Origin: a virus
Reading direction: 5' to 3' (one strand)
Virus record (IMG/VR): IMGVR_UViG_3300010354_000816
Span: 1 to 21,419 of that record
Length of the DNA stretch: 21,419 bases
Shown: piece by piece, positions 1 to 6,798 of the stretch
How positions within the stretch are numbered: the stretch's first letter is position 1
How the letters are laid out: the number at the start of each line of letters is the position of its first letter
Made by a program: the position numbers and the translations under genes
The notes under the pieces: generated by a model
What the model was told of the DNA's origin: nothing
Seen by the model: only the letters and a program-made list of their open reading frames with translations
The model's database searches: none

Positions 1-200
1 ACCAGTTCCAGTTCTACCCTTCCTTTTAAATATAACCTTACCACCATCGGACGGAATAATAACTTCCTTTGCAGCAAGTCCTGCAATAAAAGGTCTATCG
101 TCAACATCCATAACAAAATTTATTTCACCTGATCCAGTTCCTTCAACTTCTAGATAAAAACTTGCTCCTTGTTTAATAAACTTTGCTTTTAAATTTGAAG
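1..200 (-). repeat. Direct repeat, copy 2 (distal)
   Basis: This is the distal copy of a 200-bp in-frame repeat inside the large structural gene. By hand alignment to 1855-2054 there are no gaps and 17 mismatches. All mismatches lie in 1-100, while 101-200 is identical to 1955-2054. The copy may continue past the left edge. Confidence 0.9.
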
Positions 201-3135
201 GTATCGAAGATGGTGAAACCGAAGGAGATCTCCAATCTTGAGTGCTAAAAATTTTAGTATCAATAACACTTTGATTTTCGTTCACTACATTAAAAACTTC
301 TGTAGTTATAGTATGTCTTCCCTTTTCAAGATAAACTTTTGTAAGTTTTGGATTATTTACATTAAATCCATCCAATGAAGAAATTTCTTTACCGTCAATT
401 AAAATTCTACCATTATCATCTTTAGTTCCCTTTACTCCATAAAATCCAGAATAAGGAAGATTAATTTGCCAACTATTGGAGAAGGTAGTTCCGGATGCAT
501 CACTACCCGGAGTGTCTAATGGAAGAACGGGTGATATTGCATATCTATTCATAAACCTACTCCATCCGGGACTTTCAAAAACTTTTGTAGAAGTTTCTAC
601 AGTATCTTTGGATCCACTTGGAGAAGATTCAAGTCTATAAGTTAAGTCAAAAGTAGTCCTACCTCCTATTTTTCCTTTGTTTGAACTAATAAATTTACCT
701 ATATTTGCTTTAACTTGAATATCATCATTATCATTAGTAGATCCAATAGCATCTGCAAATATTCTATTAGAATCTCCTATTCCACCTTCCTTTCTTTTTG
801 TGCCTTCTTTTATAAGACCTTGTTCGACTTTTTTATTTGTCGATTGGTTTACTGAAATGACATAATTAACATTTTTTCTAATGCTAATTTTATCTACTCG
901 CGTGGTGCCACTTTTGTCTGCTCCATCAAGTTTAAATGTGTGTTGACCATCAACTGCAGTGAATGTAAGAGAAAGATATCTTGATTCTCTCCCTTCACCA
1001 AAGACGGCAAATTTAACTTCTTGAGTTTCTGACACTGGTTCAGGCGTAGAAGTAGAAATTGTTTCTTGAAAAATAGTCTTAGATCCAGAGAACCTTACTG
1101 GATACCACTTCTGACTTGATCCAGGAAATCTTGTAGTCCAAATAGGATTGGGTGGACATCTTCCAATTTGTTCTGGTGGTTGTTCTTGAGGAACTGGTGG
1201 AAGTGGAGCATCAATAGTCATCGAAACTCCCATTGGATTTTGATTCCAAGATTTTGAAGAAATAACTTCTATGTCTTCTGCTGAATTTTTTAATACAAAT
1301 TTACATCTATTTCGATTAACATCGAAAAATTTTCCATTAGTTGCCTTAATAACCAAATCATTAAAATCATTATCAGTGCTATCTTCTAGTCGAAGAACTT
1401 TTCCATCAACTCTCAACTTTCTATCATTTGGTTTTGCTATAACTTGATATACTTTTCCAACTTCAAGTTTTCTAGTTATTTCATCATCTTTACTTGCAGT
1501 CAATAAATCAACTATTTCAATCGAACTGCTATCAGATCCCGCCTCACTTATCTTAAAAGTTACTTCTGTTTTTTTCCTCGTTGCACCAGAAATTGCTGCA
1601 GTTGACGTGGTAGTTGACGTTGATGTTGTTTCACCCTTTATACTAGCAATAGTAATCTTAATGTTTTCATCATCCCCATCAGCATCACGAATACCAAGAC
1701 GGTTTGAATTGTTTATAATTGGTCCTCTTGCGCCAACGCCAGCACCAACAATTTGTATTGGTCCATATTTTTTACCGGCAGTAAACTTACCTTTTTCCTT
1801 TATGGTTTCTTTTTCTGGAATAGTAGCGTCAAATAAAGAATTGCCCTTAAACGCACCAGTTCCAGTTAGTCCTTTCCTTTTAAATATAACCTTACCACCA
1901 TCAGATGGAATAATAACCTCTCTTGCCGCAAGTCCAGCAAAATTAGGATTATCATCAACATCCATAACAAAATTTATTTCACCTGATCCAGTTCCTTCAA
2001 CTTCTAGATAAAAACTTGCTCCTTGTTTAATAAACTTTGCTTTTAAATTTGAAGTTGCACTAGTGGTTGTAGTTGTAGTTGTGGGTGCAGTAGTTGGTTT
2101 CTGTAGAATATTTAAAAGATCAATTTTTACAATGTGATTTCCTTCAGAAATTGTTTTCTGTAAAGCAGATGGATTATCATTAAATGATTTCAAATCACCA
2201 ACTAAATTACCATCAACAAAAACCTGTGCAGTATCATCGCCTACGCCTCTGAAAATATACTCTCCACTGATAGGAAAATTTAACTCCCACTCCATTGAAA
2301 AAATTCTTCCTGCTTCATCACTTCCAACCAAATCAGAAGGTTTAACAGGAGAAACTGCATATTGATTCATAAACTCTCCCCATTCGGGACGAGTTACAAA
2401 TTTAGCATCCTGTGTTGCATAAGATTTTTCAATAGTGTAAACTCTATCTGGTTGAGAAGTTCTTGTTGTCCAAAAAGGTTTCTTAAGTGCTCTTTGGAAA
2501 ATTTCAATTTCCCTTTGAATAGGATCAGCACCAATCCTAGTATAAGTTTGAGGCTCCCAAGGACCAAGTTCTTCTCCATCGGGACCATATCTTTTTCCAT
2601 ATCCAATATCAGTATCTTCGCAGAGTTCATATTCTTCAAAGTCTTCTTCTCCCTCAAAGACTTCTACTTCATCTGCAGTTTCTCCAAGAACAGCAGTTAA
2701 AACAGCACCATTACCAATCTGACAATCATCTCTTGCCGCTACAATTGGTGAATATTGATAACCATAACCACCAGTAATAATATCGACTGCAAGTAAGGAT
2801 CCATCTCTTCCAATGATAGGATTTCCAGCTGCACCAACTCCATCACCACCAAAAAATTGAATTCTTGGTGGACCACACTCTCGATATTCTTGAATGCCTG
2901 CACACTCTCCTTCGGATACAACTAAGTCATTTGGCGTAAGACGATTGACCTCATTAATACTCAAATAACGAATGTTATTATCTCCATCCCTAAAAACAAA
3001 AGTTGTTCCTGGATTATTCTTTGCATAATCATTCGCTTCACATATAGAAACGCCATCAACATACCCCAAAGTTGGGTCAACGTATCCAACTTTGATATCA
3101 TCTTTAGTAGGTGCAGAAAATAAATTAAAAGACAT
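1..3135 (-). CDS. Large modular virion structural protein with internal repeats (partial, C-terminus off the left edge)
   Basis: The frame is open from the ATG at 3135 to the window edge, giving about 1045 visible residues with no end. The N-terminal part has Gly/Tyr-rich segments (ITGGYGYQYSPIV) of a kind common in phage tail proteins. Two PA14-like beta-sandwich segments follow (roughly residues 255-345 and 860-950; cores W-x-L-N-F-P-x-S-G-x-Y-x-F and F-V-D-G). Each is followed by a Thr- or Ser/Pro-rich linker and a second module starting SNLKAKFIKQGASFYLEV (about 361 and 979). Between the copies are acidic loops such as DNDFNDLVIK that could bind calcium. An AAGGAG sits only 2 nt before the ATG, and a near-consensus late box (AATAAATA, 3155-3162) lies upstream. 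It follows the gp5-like gene, so a baseplate-, tail- or fibre-associated surface protein is likely. PA14-type folds often bind glycans, so adhesion is an inference. I do not recognise a named family for the whole protein. Confidence 0.8.
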   Translation of the reverse strand, partial: MSFNLFSAPTKDDIKVGYVDPTLGYVDGVSICEANDYAKNNPGTTFVFRDGDNNIRYLSINEVNRLTPNDLVVSEGECAGIQEYRECGPPRIQFFGGDGVGAAGNPIIGRDGSLLAVDIITGGYGYQYSPIVAARDDCQIGNGAVLTAVLGETADEVEVFEGEEDFEEYELCEDTDIGYGKRYGPDGEELGPWEPQTYTRIGADPIQREIEIFQRALKKPFWTTRTSQPDRVYTIEKSYATQDAKFVTRPEWGEFMNQYAVSPVKPSDLVGSDEAGRIFSMEWELNFPISGEYIFRGVGDDTAQVFVDGNLVGDLKSFNDNPSALQKTISEGNHIVKIDLLNILQKPTTAPTTTTTTTSATSNLKAKFIKQGASFYLEVEGTGSGEINFVMDVDDNPNFAGLAAREVIIPSDGGKVIFKRKGLTGTGAFKGNSLFDATIPEKETIKEKGKFTAGKKYGPIQIVGAGVGARGPIINNSNRLGIRDADGDDENIKITIASIKGETTSTSTTTSTAAISGATRKKTEVTFKISEAGSDSSSIEIVDLLTASKDDEITRKLEVGKVYQVIAKPNDRKLRVDGKVLRLEDSTDNDFNDLVIKATNGKFFDVNRNRCKFVLKNSAEDIEVISSKSWNQNPMGVSMTIDAPLPPVPQEQPPEQIGRCPPNPIWTTRFPGSSQKWYPVRFSGSKTIFQETISTSTPEPVSETQEVKFAVFGEGRESRYLSLTFTAVDGQHTFKLDGADKSGTTRVDKISIRKNVNYVISVNQSTNKKVEQGLIKEGTKRKEGGIGDSNRIFADAIGSTNDNDDIQVKANIGKFISSNKGKIGGRTTFDLTYRLESSPSGSKDTVETSTKVFESPGWSRFMNRYAISPVLPLDTPGSDASGTTFSNSWQINLPYSGFYGVKGTKDDNGRILIDGKEISSLDGFNVNNPKLTKVYLEKGRHTITTEVFNVVNENQSVIDTKIFSTQDWRSPSVSPSSIPSNLKAKFIKQGASFYLEVEGTGSGEINFVMDVDDRPFIAGLAAKEVIIPSDGGKVIFKRKGRTGTG
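1855..2054 (-). repeat. Direct repeat, copy 1 (proximal)
   Basis: This is the proximal copy of the 200-bp repeat, offset by exactly 1854 bp (618 codons) from the copy at 1-200. It encodes the start of the SNLKAKFIKQGASFYLEV module. Similarity stops sharply at 2054, where a Thr-rich linker coded by repeated GTAGTT-like units begins. Confidence 0.9.
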
Positions 3136-3162
3136 ATCTCCTTTTCGTTATTGATATTTATT
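3136..3162 (-). promoter_or_regulatory. Possible late promoter box and Shine-Dalgarno before the large structural gene
   Basis: Read leftwards, AATAAATA (3155-3162) matches 7 of 8 bases of the T4-type late box TATAAATA. It is followed by AAGGAG (3138-3143) directly before the ATG at 3135. The 2-nt gap between AAGGAG and the start codon is short. The promoter call is tentative and the ribosome site is clear. Confidence 0.4.
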
Positions 3163-3171
3163 CCACTTTAA

Positions 3172-4971
3172 TCAAAATTGTATCCCACCTATAGAACTCC
3201 CAGGTGCTCCCAATCGTGGTTGACCTGTTTTTGGATTAATATAAAGATCAGGTTGATTTTGTCCCGGTTGGGCAAATGGTTTTTCGACGACTTGAGGTGC
3301 TGTTGGAGTTCCTTGAGATGCCTTATCAACTTGCGCAGGTCTTGGCAATTGTGGTTCTTCCGCAGCACCAGACCCATTCTGCAAGGTGTAGTAGTCAGAT
3401 GCTGGGCAATTTGGTTTTAGTTCAAATCCAAATACATTCAGTTTTATATTTTCAAAACTCAATGCTGAAGTAATACTTCCGTTAATACCACCGATCAAAT
3501 CTTTTATATTTCCAATTGTGCCAGTTACAATTCCAAGTTCATTGAGAACATCGTTTAGAAATTTATTTACATTATCAAGAATTCCATTCACTTCAGTGGT
3601 CATTACATTCATATTTAATGCAATTAAGTCTCCAGTAAGTTGCTCAACAGAACAAATAGGAGTAATTGGAGTTTGTAAAATTATAGTTTTATCTGGTCTT
3701 CTTTTCTCTGGCGGTAATTGTCTTTTAAGTGCCTTGTCTAAGAGACTTTGAATTAAAGCACATAAATTATTTGTGATTTTACTGTATAAACCAGCAATCA
3801 ATTCAGTAATCTTTGTTTTAATATCAAAATATCTACTTCTCATGTTAGGAGGAATCTGCTCTATTGTAGGAGCGAGACCTTTATTTATTTGCTTCAAAAT
3901 ATATTCCATAATCTTATTGAAGACTATCTTCATATATTTTGCAATTATACAAGCAAAATCAGAAATTAGTGCTTGAATATCTCTAATTTTATTTGAAACT
4001 GCATCAACATAACTTTCAACAGCGTTTAAGACTTTATCAATATCTTTAGTTAAATTTTCAAGTTCAGTTTGAATTGCTTTGAGTGCAGACTTAACGGTAT
4101 CACAAGGAGACAATAAAACAGTTTTTCTTTGGTAATAATCATTTCTTACAATATCTGCCTTTGACTGTTCGTGAACTGCATCAACATTTTCTCTAGTTGC
4201 TCCAGGTTGTGAGGGAGATGTTGGAGAGTTTGCTTCTTCACATCGTGCTTTAATACCGGCAGAAACTGCTTTTTGAACAAAATTACTTCTTTCAGTTCCG
4301 GTTAAACCTCTAGCGTCAGCTTCTGCAAGAGCACTTTGCTGATCTCTAAATTGTAGTTTTGTTAATGGTTTATCAGATCTCAATCCAAATTCATTTACAG
4401 AAATTCCAGGTGGAACAGGAGCACATTCTTCAGATTGTTCTTTAGATTTTGGTTTATTGATTACAAGTCCCTCATCAGGAACTTTTATGTTTGGATCTTT
4501 ATTTCCATCAACAGGAGTTGCGTGTCCACTTGTTGCAAGGCTTCCGGGTTGAGTATTAGTAACTCGATTATCACCTATCTTTGTTGAGAGTTGTGTTTGA
4601 GCATTATTTCCAAGAACTCCCATAATAACGGGAACTTGTTGCTCTTGCCCATCAAGAAAGAATCCAAAAACAAACATTCCTTGGCGAAGGTTTGCTGTTG
4701 CTCCTGCATTTGCTTGACCGCCACCACCAGTCACAGGATACATTACCTGTGCCCAAGGAAGTTGATCTGAAGGTACTTCAGTTTCTCCTTGATCGTGAAG
4801 ACCTATAATTCTAACCTTATATCTTCTACCCCACCCAGAAACTTGATCTTTACTCTCAAATTTTCCCGGTAATATATTATCTCGCCAAGTTGAATCTGCG
4901 GCAATCTGTCCGATCCACCAACTAAAACTTGCGCCAAGAAACCCTGAATTAAATAAAGTTCCGCCTTCCAT
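3172..4971 (-). CDS. 5: gp5-like baseplate hub protein (OB-fold; no lysozyme domain)
   Basis: This 599-aa protein has an N-terminal region (about residues 1-125) resembling the gp5 OB-fold of T4-like phages. It includes a WGRRYKVRIIG strand, a SDQLPWAQVMYPV segment and a closing VPVIMGVLGN, typical of the spike-base domain that joins the hub to the central needle. In T4 the OB domain is followed by a lysozyme domain and a triple beta-helix. Here neither is visible. Instead there is a Pro/Lys-rich linker, a long amphipathic helical stretch (about residues 290-420, few prolines, Ile/Leu heptads) and a Pro/Gln/Gly-rich tail. The ATG overlaps the TAA of the upstream small gene (TAATG), suggesting translational coupling. 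The OB assignment is fairly secure. The function of the helical C-terminal half is unknown. Confidence 0.8.
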   Translation of the reverse strand: MEGGTLFNSGFLGASFSWWIGQIAADSTWRDNILPGKFESKDQVSGWGRRYKVRIIGLHDQGETEVPSDQLPWAQVMYPVTGGGGQANAGATANLRQGMFVFGFFLDGQEQQVPVIMGVLGNNAQTQLSTKIGDNRVTNTQPGSLATSGHATPVDGNKDPNIKVPDEGLVINKPKSKEQSEECAPVPPGISVNEFGLRSDKPLTKLQFRDQQSALAEADARGLTGTERSNFVQKAVSAGIKARCEEANSPTSPSQPGATRENVDAVHEQSKADIVRNDYYQRKTVLLSPCDTVKSALKAIQTELENLTKDIDKVLNAVESYVDAVSNKIRDIQALISDFACIIAKYMKIVFNKIMEYILKQINKGLAPTIEQIPPNMRSRYFDIKTKITELIAGLYSKITNNLCALIQSLLDKALKRQLPPEKRRPDKTIILQTPITPICSVEQLTGDLIALNMNVMTTEVNGILDNVNKFLNDVLNELGIVTGTIGNIKDLIGGINGSITSALSFENIKLNVFGFELKPNCPASDYYTLQNGSGAAEEPQLPRPAQVDKASQGTPTAPQVVEKPFAQPGQNQPDLYINPKTGQPRLGAPGSSIGGIQF

Positions 4972-5132
4972 TAGTTATTAATCATTTTGTTTAAAATAAA
5001 TTGAACCTCATCATATGCTTCTTCTGGAGTACTATAAGGCATATATTCACATCTATCAAATGTTCTTACCTCTCCATTCTCATTTATAAAATATTTTGGA
5101 GAATATGTTTTATTCCAAATCATTTCATTCAT
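4971..5132 (-). CDS. Small hypothetical protein (53 aa)
   Basis: This short ORF begins MNEMIWNKTYSPKYF and ends with a helical-looking segment (PEEAYDEVQFILNKM). I do not recognise a family. I chose the ATG at 5132 because it overlaps the CP12-like stop (ATGAATGA), which fits coupled translation. A GTG at 5168 and an ATG at 5153 would extend it upstream, deep into the previous gene. The stop shares one base with the gp5-like start. No membrane segment or cysteine motif is visible. Its place between two overlapping genes supports it being real. Confidence 0.55.
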   Translation of the reverse strand: MNEMIWNKTYSPKYFINENGEVRTFDRCEYMPYSTPEEAYDEVQFILNKMINN

Positions 5133-5337
5133 AAACTCTACATTCAAGAGCATCTGGATGACTGTCACAATATAACTCTAGTGATGTTGGATCGCGATTA
5201 TCATCTGGATGATTGGCTTGGTATTGCTCCAAATCTCCAAGCTCACCCTGTAAATGACGACGCCTTTGTCCACTTATATTAGGATTATCTAATTCGTCAC
5301 GATCATCATTAATGTGTTGTTGAAGGGATCTATCCAT
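5125..5337 (-). CDS. cp12: CP12-like Calvin-cycle regulatory protein
   Basis: This is a 70-aa, highly acidic and hydrophilic protein. The C-terminus LELYCDSHPDALECRVYE matches the CP12 signature: a Cys pair spaced nine residues apart (C57 and C66) around a D/N-P turn, ending in ECR(V/I)Y. CP12 is a redox-controlled, mostly disordered linker that ties glyceraldehyde-3-phosphate dehydrogenase and phosphoribulokinase into an inactive complex, shutting down carbon fixation. The N-terminal Cys pair of plant and many cyanobacterial CP12s is absent, so only the C-terminal loop can form. Cyanophage CP12 is thought to divert host carbon from the Calvin cycle towards the pentose phosphate pathway. I used the ATG at 5337 rather than an in-frame GTG at 5355. 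The odd feature is its location among tail-hub genes. Confidence 0.8.
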   Translation of the reverse strand: MDRSLQQHINDDRDELDNPNISGQRRRHLQGELGDLEQYQANHPDDNRDPTSLELYCDSHPDALECRVYE

Positions 5338-5376
5338 AAGAAAGAAACATAACACTATTACTATTACTATTTAACA

Positions 5377-5384
5377 CATTTATA
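5377..5384 (-). promoter_or_regulatory. Near-consensus late promoter box upstream of the CP12-like gene
   Basis: Leftward TATAAATG matches 7 of 8 bases of the T4-type late box TATAAATA. It lies at the end of the gp27-like gene, 39 bp before the CP12-like ATG at 5337. A short TAATAG-type triple repeat fills the leader. It could give the CP12-like gene its own late transcript. This is an inference from sequence alone. Confidence 0.35.
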
Positions 5385-6771
5385 TTGCATTATACGTTGG
5401 TCCTTTTCTGCCAAGAGAATCTCTCACCAATGTAAGTTTTGTATATCCACCATTTTCTAAACTAATATAATGACATAGTTCAGAGATTACATAAAATCCA
5501 CCAAATTGCTTATTCAGATCTTGAACATCCTTATTTGATAACTCAGGAGATTCTACATAAATTAAATCTCCTGCGTGTAGACTAAAATCACCAGGAACTG
5601 TAATAATAACTTGAGTTGAAAAAAACTGGTTATATCTCATAACAGATTGATTCAAAATATTTTTAGGGTCAAAATTTTCATCTTTTGATTTTTCAATTTG
5701 TTTATTAGTATCTCCACTAGGCAGTGCGCCCTTATCAATTAGCATATATTGAGTTCTGGAAAAATCTTTGTTTGATTCTCTTTTATCAAACTCTTTATTA
5801 TATTTTGGCAGTTCTTTTCCAGCTTTTTGTAAATTATTTTCTGATCCGGGTTTTCCTTGATCCGCTTTTGTATTTGGAGTAACTACTTCATAGTAACAAT
5901 TGAAAGGATCAAATAAAATTGTTCTCGTCGAATAAGTTCCAATTTCCAATTTAGATTCTACATTTCCTGTTGCAGTGGCAATGTTATACTCTAAAATTTT
6001 TCCATCATATCCAGCAGGAATATTAGCACCTCTGCCATCCGGAGTTTGATTACTAATAAATTTTTTATAGTTCTTAACTGTGCCTGATGGTTCAACATCA
6101 GACAAAAGATTTTCTACTGATTTAAATTTAAATCCTTCGGAAGTTTCGAAAAAGAAAAATCCAGCACTATTTCCCTTTGCCTTTGAAAATTTTGGTATTG
6201 ATTTTCTAGCTAACCAAAGTAGTGAATAAAAAGGTCTACGATTATTGCCTATAAAATTATAATTATTTTCAGTTTCCTCAATGTCTAACTTTTTCTTAGT
6301 GGCAAGATAATTTTTGTCTGTTAAAATTCTATTAACATGATCGGATATTTTGCCATCAAACCTAGTATTTAACACTGTTTTATAATTTAAAATTGCCTCT
6401 TTTGAAACTAAATTTAAACTAACTAATGATTTTTGGGTATCTTGTTTTAATGGACTGATATTATCAATATACAAATCAATTTTAATTTCAACATTATTTG
6501 GATCTTTTAGTTTTAATGATGTGTTTTCTGTTCCAACTAGTGGCATACCCTCAACTAAATTTTTTAAAGATCCTTCAAACTCTACAGTTTTTCCAGTTTC
6601 TCCATAAATTAAATCAACTTTTATATTTGGACTTAATATACTCTCATAATAATATAAATCTCTAATGATAGTTGATATATCTTTTTTATTTTTTCCGTCA
6701 TTGGAAGTAATAATGCATGAAGAAATATCATAATCCCTAGACTGCGCAACAGTGATTGGTGTATTTGTCAT
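5380..6771 (-). CDS. gp27-like baseplate hub protein
   Basis: This 463-aa protein has the general layout of contractile-tail hub proteins (T4 gp27, P2 gpD, VgrG N-terminal part). The N-terminal third is beta-rich, with a strand pattern (SPNIKVDLIYGETGKTVEFEG) like the first hub barrel. Near the end (residue 399 on) is HAGDLIYVESPEL, then GGFYVISELCHYIS and GGYTKLTLVRDS. The G-D-x-I then Y-x-V-x-x-x-x-H-x-I order is typical of the second hub barrel. It lies two small genes upstream of the gp5-like gene, the expected partner, since T4 gp27 and gp5 form one complex. T4 gp27 is about 390 aa, so this is somewhat longer. The fold assignment is by pattern and context. Start ATG 6771, preceded by AAAAAGGT. 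Confidence 0.65.
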   Translation of the reverse strand: MTNTPITVAQSRDYDISSCIITSNDGKNKKDISTIIRDLYYYESILSPNIKVDLIYGETGKTVEFEGSLKNLVEGMPLVGTENTSLKLKDPNNVEIKIDLYIDNISPLKQDTQKSLVSLNLVSKEAILNYKTVLNTRFDGKISDHVNRILTDKNYLATKKKLDIEETENNYNFIGNNRRPFYSLLWLARKSIPKFSKAKGNSAGFFFFETSEGFKFKSVENLLSDVEPSGTVKNYKKFISNQTPDGRGANIPAGYDGKILEYNIATATGNVESKLEIGTYSTRTILFDPFNCYYEVVTPNTKADQGKPGSENNLQKAGKELPKYNKEFDKRESNKDFSRTQYMLIDKGALPSGDTNKQIEKSKDENFDPKNILNQSVMRYNQFFSTQVIITVPGDFSLHAGDLIYVESPELSNKDVQDLNKQFGGFYVISELCHYISLENGGYTKLTLVRDSLGRKGPTYNAI

Positions 6772-6798
6772 ACCTTTTTATCTTTATAATAGTATTTA

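Noticed and set aside
1607-2700. Plus- and minus-strand open frames inside the large structural gene
   Set aside because: They are shadows in other frames of a continuous, motif-bearing frame that runs from 3135 to the left edge.
5338-5355. GTG start extending the CP12-like protein by six residues
   Set aside because: The ATG at 5337 gives a typical CP12-like length, and the extension is hydrophobic and unlike the family.
5353-5373. Short ACTATT-type triple repeat
   Set aside because: At three short units it is too small to call a functional repeat; treated as part of the CP12 leader.
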